Shown here one piece after another: positions 43,978 through 55,406 of a stretch of DNA of 64,000 nt (position 1 is the first letter of the stretch; the number at the start of each line of letters is the position of its first letter). The stretch is from Gigantopelta aegis (lineage: Eukaryota; Mollusca; Gastropoda; Neomphalida; Peltospiridae), in the NCBI RefSeq assembly GCF_016097555.1, contig NC_054703.1, positions 33,881,954 to 33,945,953 on the forward strand, read 5' to 3'. The position numbers were made by a program, and so were the translations under genes. The notes under the pieces were generated by a model. That model was not told the DNA's origin, ran no database searches, and worked only from the letters and a program-made list of their open reading frames with translations.

Positions 43978-44145
43978 CTCTCTTCCACCACAAAACAACT
44001 GGTTATCGTCATAGTTCTTAGCGGTTTCCCACCCGTACCTCCACATACTGGATCTACTGGCGGGCGACTTCAAATGTCCGTGAGGGGAAACGACTTCCGC
44101 CAGCCACAACACATACAGCACGCGCACTAACATGGTTGCCACCAC
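43978..44145 (-). CDS. Lytic polysaccharide monooxygenase, exon 1 (signal peptide and copper-binding N-terminus)
   Basis: ATG at 44145; 56 codons to the donor GAGAG|GTCAGT at 43978/43977. MVATMLVRVLYVLWLAEVVS is a hydrophobic signal peptide. Cleavage before His22 would expose HGHLKSPASRSSMWRYGW, the LPMO N-terminus whose first histidine supplies the amino and imidazole ligands of the copper brace. YDDNQLFCGG follows and joins exon 2. An in-frame Met at position 5 is an alternative start with little effect. A TTAAAAAGG sequence about 135 bp upstream (near 44285, - strand) is a weak TATA-like candidate. The protein should be secreted; digestive or matrix chitin are both plausible targets. Confidence 0.93.
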
Positions 44146-44831
44146 ACCAAGCGTTCGCTAGTAATTTCGTTCCAAAATCGAAGAAGACCTTTGTTATCTT
44201 CCCAGAATCCAAAATATCTATTATCTTTGTTCACGACAAATGTATTCCTACTTCTGAAAGATGCGATTTATTGCTGGCCTTTTTAACGTTTTCTGTGTGA
44301 CCAATCACGTTTTCTCGGCTGTCATTTTTTTTTTTGCGAGGCACGGTTTGGGTTCAAAAGGTAAATTCATCGGTCGTTTTTGTTTAATATAAAAACAAAA
44401 TGTCGTACTCGTACAATGACCGTTTTGTTATTAATCATATACAGCGTACATATATCAAGCACTTCTGGTGTGTTTTCTGTTTTCTATGATACGCAAAGAG
44501 AAAAACATTGTCAACGCCAATCAAATGCTGGGCCCCTGCGTTTAGACATCTGTTATTTTTGACGTTCGGCGTGGTGTCTTCATACTTTATGACAAGGTCA
44601 AAGGTCATGACACTGCAAGAGTTATTTATACTAGCCAGGTTACACGGTGTACTAGTAGTACAAATGCCTTGTGGGTTAAAAACATGTCGAACAATCAACT
44701 TAGACATTATTTTTGTCAGACATATATGCTTACCCCTTTCCCCCCCCCCCCCCCCCCCCGTATTTTTCCTAAAACTTAGTTTGCCGCTTGGAATAATAAT
44801 TTCAGGATACCTGCAAATAACTCGTGAAGTA

Positions 44832-44936
44832 AAGGTTGTTTTGTTTAACAACACCACTAGAGCACATTGATTTATTAATCATCGGCTGTTGAATGTCAAA
44901 CATTTGGTAATTCTGACATACTCTTAGAGAGGATCG
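44832..44936 (-). mobile_element. SINE tail-2 fragment, reverse
   Basis: TTTTGTTTAACAACACCACT to CTGACATACTCTTAGAGAGG, then cut by the start of the pseudogene-like sequence. Confidence 0.87.
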
Positions 44937-44949
44937 AGCTCTATATTGA

Positions 44950-46470
44950 GAGAAAGTGAGGGATATTGATTTAGAGAGTGTTCTGAAGTACGAACTGGTA
45001 CCTGTACCCACCGCCATGTTTTACAGTAATGGTGACATGAGGCTACACAAGTCAAAATCAACTCTTAAGAAGAAGTTACAGGTTGAAATATCTGACAGGA
45101 CATTCCATCCCCCAGAGAGCATTATAATGGATGGAAATGCAGTGTTATGGATGATCAACTGGCCATCACATGGAACTGTCTAGGATTATATCCATAATCT
45201 GCTCAGTTACCTTGCACAAGTTTAAACAAGTGTGATACCTACCTTGTTTTTGACAAGTACTATGACAACAGTATAAAAGCTGCCACTCGGAATGCCAGAG
45301 CAGAGAAGGATGCAAGCAGACAGCACCAGTTGTTATTGAGCACACCTCTACCAGCCCAGAAGGTAATCCTAACGGTCACACCAAACAAGGTTCAGCTCAT
45401 CAAACTCATATGTACTACCTCAGAGACTATGCAGATATGCTGCCACAGAATGGAAACACCCTAGAGATAACAGGACCTGATCCCACTCCTGTCCATCCAG
45501 CAAGCTGTTCATCTGGCAACTACAGACGTTAACAGCATCAGAGTGGTAGCTGATGACACAGATGTGTTTGTGCTGTTGCTGTATTATTGCACCACCCAGC
45601 AGTTGACCTGTAATCTCGTGATGGCTGGAACCAGTCATGACAGGACATCAGTGGACATAAAAGCCACCGCAGAGAAGCATAGTGGCATCGTTCCATACCT
45701 GTTGGCTGCACATGTTCTCTCCGGCTGTGACATTGTTGCCTACCTGTGGGGGATCGGCAAAGTAACTGTTGTGAAGGTATTATCATCTGGGAAACAACTA
45801 GGGAAGCTAGGTGACCTACAGCTACAAATGGTTGATGTGATATCCGAGTCTACCGTATTTGTTGCTGCTTGTTGTGGATCACCGGGATCAACCAATATGA
45901 CTTCATTGAGATACACTGTTTGGTCATCTAAAATGTCCAATCCAAAGTTGAGTTCAGCTCCAGACTCGAAAACACTTCCGCCAGCAACCGAGGCTTTTGA
46001 GGTACATGTTTATAGGGCACACCTGCATATAGCTATATGGAAAGCTGCTCTTGATGCTGATCCACCATCTATTAATCCTGTACATTATGGTTGGTCACTG
46101 GACGAGTCATCTGGCACTCCGCTCCCCGTAGCCAAACCACCAGATGTTTCACCAGCTCCTGTTGATGTGTTGAAGTTGATTAGGTGTGGGTGCTCATCTC
46201 CAAGGCCTCGCTCAACATGCAGAAGTAGTTGTCTGCAGCTCAGCGTGTATGTCCCATGTTCTGTGCATGTCATGGCAACACGGACTACAACAATAACCGT
46301 ACAAGAACTGCTACAAATACTGTTAATGATAAAGATACTGGAGATGAATAATATATATATATGTATGTATGTATATTGTATTGTTCTAGTTTTGATAATA
46401 CACCTACTGACACTAGTTTCATATCAGATCATTAAAAAATATTGTATGACAATGGCCAATGTTCTTAACT
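44950..46470 (+). pseudogene. Decayed intronless gene of an uncharacterised family with PIN/FEN-like motifs
   Basis: Frame pieces in order: RDIDLESVLKYELVPVPTAM and IIMDGNAVLWMINWP, then an in-frame TAG at 45181. Next come a shifted piece CDTYLVFDKYYDNSIKAATR (45231 on) and NKVQLIKLICTTS. After that there is a gap where an acidic motif would be expected, then IRVVADDTDVFVLLLYYCTT, LAAHVLSGCDIVAYLWGIGK and a Cys-rich end (IRCGCSS ... CRSSC). Spaced DG, DDTDV and GCD motifs recall the acidic residues of PIN/FEN1-type nucleases. I recognise the overall sequence as like intronless, multi-copy predicted proteins of marine invertebrates, without a known function. A stop, at least one frameshift and a deletion make this copy non-functional. 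The nuclease reading is inference. Confidence 0.7.
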
Positions 46471-46479
46471 AAAAGTGAA

Positions 46480-47045
46480 CATAAATATATAAGGGAGTAA
46501 TTTTACTCCATTGTAATGTTTGAGCATCTATTGTAAATGACACAATATAACTATATAAACAGTATATCTTCATTGTTTTGGTGTCTGACATTTCGTTTTT
46601 CATTAAATACTAACATAAAGGACATGATAAATCCATCACATACCTTTTTAGGCAATTAAAATGGATTCCTGGTGTATGAAAACCTACAGTTTGCCACACA
46701 AATCAGCTCTCTATGTGCATTATTAGGGAAGATATGGCAAAAATAATATTTGGCGGCGGCCATTTTGAATTTAGGCTGTCAAAAAAATTGCTCAACGGTG
46801 ACAGCTTGTCACCCGGCTGAACTATGTTCAGGAAGGTCCAATCTACCAGCAATAACAATAAAACATTGTATATACCCTAAAACATGGTTTCTTAAAAAAA
46901 AAAACCTCCATTATGCCACTGGACTATTACAAAATGCGGCATCGGGTAAGTATAAAGAAAGCTGTCGGCAGTACAAAGCAAAAGATGAGAAGCAGGCAGA
47001 ACGATGAATGGGAAATTGTTGAAACGGTCTTGCGTATAATATATA
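46480..47045. other. No gene or repeat recognised
   Basis: AT-rich sequence after the pseudogene. An A-run (46893-46904) is present. No splice-flanked frame. Confidence 0.4.
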
Positions 47046-47049
47046 AAAA

Positions 47050-47098
47050 AAAGTGTGTTTTGTTTAACGACAACACTAGAGCACATTGATGTATTATT
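47050..47098 (-). mobile_element. SINE tail-2 end fragment, reverse
   Basis: GTTTTGTTTAACGACAACAC, then TAGAGCACATTGATGTATTA. Its presumed other parts are not adjacent; a + strand tail-2 fragment lies on the far side of the CT tract. Confidence 0.78.
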
Positions 47099-47196
47099 GT
47101 AAAGTGTGTTCTGTATTGTGATTGGTCAATTACAATCTTTTTCCGGGATCAAATCGACAATAACACCCGGAAAGCTAATGACGTCATTAGAAAGTG

Positions 47197-48226
<1,030 letters not shown>

Positions 48227-48292
48227 CCAATAGCCGATGATCAATTAAACGGTGTGCTCTAGTGGTATCGTTAAACAAAACAAACTTTAACT
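48227..48292 (+). mobile_element. SINE tail-2 fragment
   Basis: CCAATAGCCGATGATCAATT, then GTGCTCTAGTGGTATCGTTA and AACAAAACAAACTTTAAC. It follows the CT tract directly. Confidence 0.88.
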
Positions 48293-48757
48293 CTCCGCTA
48301 TTGCGTTATAACCGTAATGTTTGTTCTTCTTGATGTCAACAACATTATTTTTTTCTGATGTAACAATAAACCTGTTAGTACAAGACGTTTGTAAATTGTT
48401 GTTTTTACAAAGGGATGGGCGTTGTCATGCTCACCTGTCACAACCGGAATACAGAGTAGTAAGCTCGACAAAAAACATTTGTCTTTCATTCATGAATACT
48501 AACACTTCCACTTATAGTCCAATTGCGTCAAAACGGAACAAATTAATTCAGTATTGAACAACGTCAAACTTTGTATCAAAACATATTATTATGTTTTAAA
48601 CTCATACCAACTCACAAAACTTTTTAAAGATGTGAGTGAAAATTTAAAAAAATTAAATAAATATTATTGGGGTTTTGTGGTTTTTGGATGGGGTGTTTGT
48701 TTGTTGTTTTTTTGTTTTTTTGTTGGGGGGGGGGGGGGGTAAATGTTCTGTTTTTCA

Positions 48758-48902
48758 TAAAGGGGTGAAAGCAATTGATGTGGAACAGCCAATGTGAAGA
48801 ACTCTCAATTCTGTCTTTAGTCTCTGTGCACTACATTATCGATTTCGTCAGGTGAAATTGCAGACCTTGGCTGTTCCAGCATTCTGTCTTCACCCCTGTT
48901 AT
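48758..48902. mobile_element. Short TIR element
   Basis: The ends ATAAAGGGGTGAAAGCA and GTCTTCACCCCTGTTAT are approximate inverted repeats, and GGAACAGCCAA / TTGGCTGTTCC lie further in. Loosely related to 15038-15185. Confidence 0.68.
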
Positions 48903-49168
48903 ACAAATGAGATTTAATCTATACAATTCCTAAAAAAAAAAAAAAAAATGAAATGACAAAAAAGAAATTATGAGAGTTGGTATGCGTTTACAAATGTAAT
49001 ACTAATAATCTGGATCATGATCATGATACGCATGTACCTCTGAGAAATAACGGTTATGGAGAAGAGCTTTAGTTTACTCTTTAAAGGTATTTCCCCGTTT
49101 CAGCATCGCAGACTCCCGTTATTGTAGCTTTATTCACGTTTGTAACTAGTTGAAACTAGGGTTTGCGG

Positions 49169-49670
49169 CAATCTAATTAAAATTAGCTCCACTATTACAT
49201 GTGGATCTAAAGACAGCCAGTTGGAGCTCATGTCCACCAATCAAAACCTTACTTGCAGAATCCTGCCAGTGATTTAAAAATAATAACACTGCGTAGTCCC
49301 CAATGTCCAGGTAACATTTCGTCTGTAAATAATAATTTAAATATTGACCAATCACACTTCGTCTTTTATAACGTTATTTGGGAGCATACAAATTCTAAAA
49401 ATATCAGGCGAGTCTATTTTAGTGGCCGCAGTACAGCGAACCATACCAATATGTACGGGGTGGGTTATCAGTCTTCAATTTTACATTAAAAATTATTTAT
49501 TTATTTATAAAATTTAAAAAACCTAAATCAGTCTTCAGTTTTACATTACAAATTATTTATTTTATAAAATAAAACATGTTTTAAGGCATTCGTAATTCAA
49601 CGAAACATGTCGTATACCCTCAGGATAATTCGGAATGTTTTCAAATTATTTTTAAATCACTGGCAGGGCA
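49169..49670. mobile_element. MULE-like non-autonomous element, right end truncated
   Basis: The left end CAATCTAATTAAAATTAGCT, then CCACTATTACATGTGGATCT, matches the inverse of the right end of the element at 22250-22796 for over 100 bp. The inner part (CGTCTTTTATAACGTTATTT, then GGGAGCATACAAATTCTAAA) matches its middle. The distal terminal repeat is missing. Confidence 0.82.
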
Positions 49671-49754
49671 GGAATTTGAAACACCATCATTCAATGAAAG
49701 TTAAAGAAAATATGTTTTTACCTTTCTGCCTTAAAAGTAGAGAGAAAAATTTTA

Positions 49755-50057
49755 AAGTTGGTTTTGTTTAACGACACCACTAGAACACATTGATTTATTC
49801 ATCATCGTCTACTGGATGTCAAACATTTGGTAATTTGACATATAGTTTTAGAGAAGAAACCACATTTTTCCATTAGTAGAAAAAGATCTTTTATATGCAT
49901 CATCCCACAGGCAGGATAACACATACCACGGCCTTTGATACACCAGTCGTAGTTCACTGGCTGGAACGAGAAATAGCGGAATGTGTCCACTGACGTAGAT
50001 CGATCCCAGACCGACCGCGCATCAGGCGAGCACTTTACCACTTTGCTACATTCATAC
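49755..50057 (-). mobile_element. SINE (head B, tail 2), reverse
   Basis: On +: GTTTTGTTTAACGACACCAC, core AGATCTTTTATATGCATCAT, head GATCGATCCCAGACCGACCG, then GCACTTTACCACTTTGCTAC. Confidence 0.92.
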
Positions 50058-50807
50058 TTTTAGCGAATAATCTCTCGTAATGCAGTATAGAGTGGCCCAT
50101 AACAATGTTTTAATTTATATTGCTTGTATGTATCTCATAACTGCATTTTATTCTGTTCTACCGGCCTACTATATAATATCTCTGTCTGTACGTCCGTCTG
50201 TCTGTCTGTTTCACTGAAAATATATTTGTTTTAATGGTATTCAAAACATAACGGGCACAATTAGCCGTGAAATGGTGCATGTGTGTGCGTGTGCGTGTGG
50301 AGTGAGATGTGGTATGCGCGAACGGTAACTAGGTGCGTGCATTGTAATGAAGGAAGAGACAGAGGAACGGTTTCCGGAAATGTACCGGAAGTTGGTTTTA
50401 ATGGCGATTGACGTTTGACGTGGATTTTTGTTTCATTCAACTGACATGTGATTATTATTGAACTACAAAGTCGCGTTAACACATTTCCTGTAAGGTAAAT
50501 GCGCTGCTCGTTTATGTCACGAAGAAATGTGATTGTTGAATAATTAGTTTTGTGTGTTTTTGCGTGACATGTTAATGTTGGTTCACTGTTTACAATTCTC
50601 AATGTAATTCTGTAAACAGTAAAGCATAGCAGTTAGAACGGTGGAAAAAAGCAGCTCGAGTGTCCTTTAAGCCTTCCCTCTTAATATATGAACACAGGAC
50701 GGTATGAGTTCGATCCATACACCCATTCAATGGTTAGGTAGTTTTACGGATAGGGTTAGGGTTCGTCTTTAGAGCCTTTGAAGTTTGATGTAGAGGGGTA
50801 AACTGGA

Positions 50808-50942
50808 CCCGTGTTTATAAAACTTAAAGTCTAGATTTTAATAAAGTCCAGACTTTTAACGTAATGCCATTTGAATGGCGTTGCCATGACGTTAAAGTCT
50901 GGACTTTATTAAAGTCTAGACTTTAAACTTATAAGCACGGGG
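50808..50942. mobile_element. Palindromic MITE, 135 bp
   Basis: The left arm CCCGTGTTTATAAAACTTAA, then AGTCTAGATTTTAATAAAGT, pairs with its inverse ending TTTAAACTTATAAGCACGGG. The apex is a secondary palindrome (TGCCATTTGAATGGCG). Stem length is about 60 bp. Confidence 0.85.
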
Positions 50943-51122
50943 CCAGGTCAAACTCTTTCCGTGATCTTAGTACTAAGGTCGCTTCATGGAATGGAGCCTA
51001 TGCCCTTAATGTATGTTAACCTGAACGTATGTTGCCTGGCACTGTGCTTATTTTGATGTCAGATACAAAGTTCTGAAGTGTGGTTTTGTTGTTTTTTCAA
51101 CTCTGTGGTTTTATTATTTCAG

Positions 51123-51266
51123 CACCATGGGTGCAACAAGCAGCAGCCTGTCAGAGCTGGCCAGCAATGATTACCTGAAGAGACTGTCGGGAACTGAACC
51201 CATCAACCCCATGGACCCGTACTGGAACCAGTTGCTGTCCTTCTCCTTCCTTATTCCAGTCAACAG
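51123..51266 (+). CDS. DYM: Dymeclin, first coding exon
   Basis: Acceptor TTTATTATTTCAG at 51122, four untranslated bases, then ATG at 51127. A 5' non-coding exon must therefore lie upstream. It encodes MGATSSSLSELASNDYLKRL, then SGTEPINPMDPYWNQLLSFS, then FLIPVNS, typical of the dymeclin N-terminus. Gly2 with Ser at position 6 fits the N-myristoylation signal reported for dymeclin. Dymeclin is a conserved helical protein that associates with the Golgi and endosomes and is needed for normal secretion. The donor is CAACAG|GTAAAC; the exon ends two bases into a Ser codon. Several degenerate copies of its 3' end follow in the intron. Confidence 0.95.
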
Positions 51267-51560
51267 GTAAACATTCAGTACAGTCTAGATACTGGAACCA
51301 GCTTATTTCCTTATTCCAGTCACCAGGTAAACATCCAACTGGTACTGTGTATGTACTGGAAGTAGCTCTTCTTATTTCTTATTCCAGTCAACAAACATAT
51401 TCAGTAAAGTGTACATACTGGAACTAGCTTATTTCCTTATTCCAGTCAACAGATAGATATTCATTACAGGGTACATACTGGAACTAGGTTATCTCTGTAT
51501 GAATTCCAGTCAACAGGTAAAAATTCATGACAACATAAATGTTCCTTAGTCCAGTCAATG
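51267..51560 (+). repeat. 63-bp copies of DYM exon 1 end plus donor
   Basis: The segment TACTGGAACCAG .. TTCCTTATTCCAGTCAACAG|GTAAACATTC, covering about 45 exon bases and the donor, recurs starting near 51290, 51354, 51417 and 51478, with a partial copy at 51541. Two copies keep an intact GTAAA donor; two have lost it (CAACAAACAT, CAACAGATAG). Confidence 0.93.
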
Positions 51561-51652
51561 TGCCGCATGGCCTTTTAAATTCGAGCTCTGGTTATAACTA
51601 TAAGAGGAAAGAGTCTGAGTTGTATTACAGTGTCTCTTTACATCTCTTACAG

Positions 51653-51799
51653 CACTGATGCTCGCCTGCTTGAAGAATCTACAGCGGCCGTTTGTCGGAA
51701 TTTCTCTGTGAACAACACCCACACTGGAAACTTCCGCTCTCTCATACACAACTTTCTCGTTCGGTCAGCTGAGCTGAAGGCATCTGCGCAGTGCGACGA
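51653..51799 (+). CDS. DYM: Dymeclin exon 2
   Basis: Acceptor CATCTCTTACAG at 51652, donor GACGA|GTAAGT. It encodes TDARLLEESTAAVCRNFSVN, then NTHTGNFRSLIHNFLVRSAE, then LKASAQCD, a helical N-terminal stretch like that of vertebrate dymeclin. It completes the Ser codon split by intron 1 and ends two bases into the next codon. Confidence 0.93.
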
Positions 51800-51886
51800 G
51801 TAAGTACATGTCAGTGTATGCGGAACTCGACTAGAGATAAATGAATTGTACGATCCTTGTAACATTCAGTGTTCACAGGGGAGACC

Positions 51887-52248
51887 GGCCTTGGTGGCGT
51901 CGTGGTTAGGCCATCAATCTACAAGCTGGTAGGTACTAGGTTCGGATCCCAGTCAAGGCATGGGATTTTTAATCGAGTGAGTGCTCCGCAAGGTAGGTGT
52001 AAATCACTTGCACTGACCAGTGATCGATAACTGGTTAAACAAAGGCCATGGTTTGTGCTATCCTGCCTGTGGGAAGCACAAATAAAAGATCCCTTGCTGC
52101 CTGTCGTAAAAGAGTAGCCTATGTGGCGACACTGGGTTTCCTCTAAAAAAAACCAGTGTCAGAATGACCATATGTTTGACGTCCAATAGCCGATAATAGG
52201 ATAAAAAATGTGCTCTAGTGACATCGTTAAATAAAACAAACTTTACTT
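51887..52248 (+). mobile_element. SINE (head A, tail 2) in DYM intron 2
   Basis: CCGGCCTTGGTGGCGTCGTG head, B-box GTTCGGATCCCAGTC, core, and tail GTGCTCTAGTGACATCGTTA. A small deletion occurs in the region between head and core. Confidence 0.93.
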
Positions 52249-52253
52249 TTTCA

Positions 52254-52580
52254 TAGGGGCGAGACGTAGCCCAGTGGTAAAGCATTCGCTTGATACGCGG
52301 TCAGTTTGGGATTGATCCCCGTCAGTGGGCCCATTGGGCTATTTTTCGCTCCAGCCAGTGCACCACGACTGGTACATCAAAGGCCATGATATGTGCTATC
52401 CTGTCTATAGGATGGTGCATATAAAAGATCCCTTGCTGCTAGTCGTAAAGAGTAGCTCATGAAGTGGTGGCAGCGGGTTTCCTCCCTCAATATCTGTGTG
52501 GTCCTTAGCCATATGTCCGACGGCATATAACTGTAAATAAAATGTGTTGAGTACATCGTTAAATAAAATATTTCTTTCTT
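52254..52580 (+). mobile_element. SINE (head B, tail 1) in DYM intron 2
   Basis: GGCGAGACGTAGCCCAGTGG head, GGTCAGTTTGGGATTGATCC, core CATATAAAAGATCCCTTGCT, and tail GTACATCGTTAAATAAAATA. It lies only 5 bp after another SINE in the same orientation. Confidence 0.93.
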
Positions 52581-52654
52581 CCAAAGTGTTCATTAGTAGA
52601 TGGCAGGTGGAGATTTTCAGTGGCCACTGCCATCTATGTTTGTTATATATATAC

Positions 52655-52804
52655 AGATTATTACACAAACTTGTGTGTCGTACAGATTTTACAAAATAAG
52701 TGTCAGTGTTCTGGTATTGCCAAAGTGAGAGTGAGAGTAATACATGGATCCTGACACAAGTTTCGTAAAATCAGTTCCAATCATACGCGGGTGTAATAAT
52801 TTCT
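52655..52804. mobile_element. Hairpin element, diverged copy 3
   Basis: AGATTATTACACAAACTTGT, then GTGTCGTACAGATTTTAC, pairs with GTTTCGTAAAATCAGTTCCA, then ATAATTTCT. The apex region AAGTGAGAGTGAGAGTAAT corresponds to the reverse-complement apex of copies 1 and 2. The arms are more diverged. Confidence 0.72.
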
Positions 52805-53077
52805 TTGTTATCCACATTATTCATAATATTTTTTTACGAATAACGAGGATCCATGTTGAAACATTAACAACGTAACTCGAAGGAGATTACGAAATGGTGT
52901 CATTTTGGTAAGCAATTACACAATGATAAGACTGTGGAAGTAACATCATGTGACACATACACCTTGTTCTCCCAAGGTTTTTTCCAGAGGGTAAAACTGG
53001 TATGGCGCCATTCCATACCCAGATGTTTTTGCAGATTTTACTTAGTATGTTTATTTTTCTCTCCTGTTTTTTTTCAG

Positions 53078-53205
53078 CAATATTTTCATTTGGCAGACCT
53101 ACAATGCACTGTTCATTATCCGCAGTTTGTGTAAATATTTTGTCGAATATCTCAGCGAAGAACTTTTACTGCAACAGTTCGACTGCAAGCCACCAGATCC
53201 AGATG
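53078..53205 (+). CDS. DYM: Dymeclin exon 3
   Basis: Acceptor TGTTTTTTTTCAG at 53077, donor CAGATG|GTAGGC. It encodes NIFIWQTYNALFIIRSLCKY, then FVEYLSEELLLQQFDCKPPD, matching the dymeclin W-Q-T-x-N-A-L-F motif. The phase joins exon 2 (GA|C) and exon 4 (G|GG). Confidence 0.93.
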
Positions 53206-53515
53206 GTAGGCATTACAGACATCGCCATGATAAACATTGTGATAAACATTGTAGGGAGTTATTGTAGGGACATTCCTGAGTTCGCTGCATTGTAATATGT
53301 TTCCAAGTAATAAAATACTTCTACGATTAAACTTACATATTAAATATATTTTCTTGTTTAGAATATCAGTGTCTGTATATTCAATGTGTTTCTGGTCAAC
53401 TTAATATTTGTAAGAAGCCCAAATTGGATTTTGTACCTAGTACAAATATTAGAACAATCAGAAACACGTTTAAAATACAGCCACTAATATTTTATGCAGA
53501 AAAATATAGTTGATA
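53206..53515. other. DYM intron 3, no feature
   Basis: AT-rich intron sequence. ATTGTGATAAACATTGTAGG has a short internal duplication (GATAAACATTGT). Nothing else is supported. Confidence 0.4.
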
Positions 53516-53526
53516 TGTAATTACAA

Positions 53527-53911
53527 ACCGGCGTCGTGGTTAGGCCATCGGTCTACAGGCTGGTAGGTACTGGGTTCGGATCCCAGTCGAGGCATGGGAT
53601 TTTTAATCCAGATACCGACTTCAAACCCTGAGTGAGTGCTCCGCAAGGCTCAATGGGTAGGTGTAAACCACTTGCACCGACCAGTGATCCATAACTGGTT
53701 CAACAAAGGCCATGGTTTGTGCTATCCTGCCTGTGGGAATCGCAAATAAAAGATCCCTTGCTGCTAATCGGAAAGAGTAGCCCATGTAGTGGCGACAGCA
53801 GGTTTCCTCTCAAACTCTGTGTGGTCCTTAACCATATGTCTGACGCCATATAACCATAAATAAAATGTGTTGAGTGCGTTGTTAAATAAAACATTTCTTT
53901 CTTCTTTTTTT
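53527..53911 (+). mobile_element. SINE (head A, tail 1) with TSD in DYM intron 3
   Basis: It starts ACCGGCGTCGTGGTTAGGCC (a few head bases deleted), with B-box GGTTCGGATCCC and tail GTTGTTAAATAAAACATTTC. The duplication TGTAATTACAA lies at 53516-53526 and 53912-53922. Confidence 0.94.
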
Positions 53912-53922
53912 TGTAATTACAA

Positions 53923-54970
53923 TTGTTAAAAAGTCTCTCTTAGTCGATAACATCTTAAAAATTGCAGCAAACTCGGGAAATGTCCCTTTAATTGCTCTCC
54001 TAACTTAGATTATATGTGGAGCCATTTATGATATTACTGTATTGATACCATATAAATTCACATGTTAAGGAGAGCTAATACTATCACTGAGCTAGATTTG
54101 GGACAGATGGGGAACGAGAGTTATGGCTCCTCTTAAACAGTGAGTGTTAAGCAGGCCCATGCTAACAATATCTGGAGTTGGGGGACCAATCTCTAGGGGA
54201 GGAGGAGGGGCGCACAAGCTATATTTGTACATTTATTTGTATTAAGTATATTAAATTAAAAAAAATTAAAAAGTTGGGGGGGGGGGGGGGAGGCTGTGCC
54301 ACCCCAGCCACCTTGGTTCTTACAGAACTACTGACCAGGAGTCTAATTCACTGAACTCTCGCAACTTTGTGACCTCATAGTGCAATGCTGAAAAGCTTGC
54401 AAAGAGGATGCTTTGTTGTGTAGCAGAGCCTAAGAGAGCTTTGTGAATTAGGCCGCTGGTACTGCAAAATATATATTTTTTAATGTCATAAAATTAGATT
54501 CAAGATAGGTAATCCATAAAAAACACACCTGCAGAACAACAAGCAATAAGCAGTTGTCCATACATGACTTTTTAACAGGGCTTTAGATTGTACCGAGGTT
54601 CAGGCTGTAAATGTTGTAAACATGCCCAAGTTATATACAAATATGCCCACCTCAAAATCATTCAATCAGTATGCTTTAGTTTATTTAATTAACGATTGTC
54701 TGTTATTTCTTTTACGTTCATAGGTGTATGAACAAAAAAAATCATCCACAAACTGAAAATAACCGACAATACTTATAAATAAATTGGAATTGTACTTTAA
54801 TAACTAATAACACTAAAACTTCATATTTTATTTTGAATTAATTTTGGTCCGTAAACAATAACGCTTAATAAGACAACTTGCCTATATAAAATAACATCAT
54901 CAGATACGATGTTGCCTGACAATGTAATGTTTACGTTCATCAAGAAATATAACAAACTCCCAATTGTATG
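53923..54970. other. DYM intron 3 remainder
   Basis: AT-rich with a poly-G run near 54275-54292. GCAGCAAACTCGGGAAATGTCCCTTTAA near 53967 resembles the AAAGGGACA end of MITE-like families, but the opposite end was not found. Confidence 0.4.
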
Positions 54971-54971
54971 T

Positions 54972-55138
54972 CTGGACCAATGGGGTGACATTATGTTTTA
55001 ATGAATGTAACATCTGGACCAATGGGGTGACATTATGTTTTAATGAATGTAACATCTGGACCAATGGGGTGACATTATGTTTTAATGAATGTAACATCTG
55101 GACCAATGGGGTGACATTATGTTTTAATGAATGTAACG
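54972..55138. repeat. 42-bp perfect tandem repeat, four copies
   Basis: CTGGACCAATGGGGTGACAT, then TATGTTTTAATGAATGTAAC and AT, repeated four times with essentially no change. A 42-bp period is 14 codons, so both strands stay open (WTNGVTLCFNECNI on +). Homogeneity implies recent expansion. It is intronic, so coding is unlikely. Confidence 0.95.
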
Positions 55139-55298
55139 GAAATTTAATTCTAGTAACTTGAAATACATTTGTGAATATGTACAATCCTTCAGCAGTTGTA
55201 AGAACATTACTGTGCTAAAAGGACCTTGCTTTAGCTGTAGACGTTGTGTTGGTTTTATTGTGGAAAACTGCAACTGTATTATTGTTGTTTATATTTAG

Positions 55299-55395
55299 GG
55301 TCTGTTCCGGAGTTGGCCGAAGGAGAACAGATGGGCTCGTTAGCAGAAGACCTTCTTAACTCTCTGATAGAGCTCATCGTTGATGTCCCAGTTCT
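55299..55395 (+). CDS. DYM: Dymeclin exon 4
   Basis: Acceptor TTTATATTTAG at 55298, donor GTTCT|GTGAGT. It encodes SVPELAEGEQMGSLAEDLLN, then SLIELIVDVPV. The phase links exon 3 (G|GG) and exon 5 (CT|G, Leu). Confidence 0.92.
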
Positions 55396-55406
55396 GTGAG
55401 TAATAT

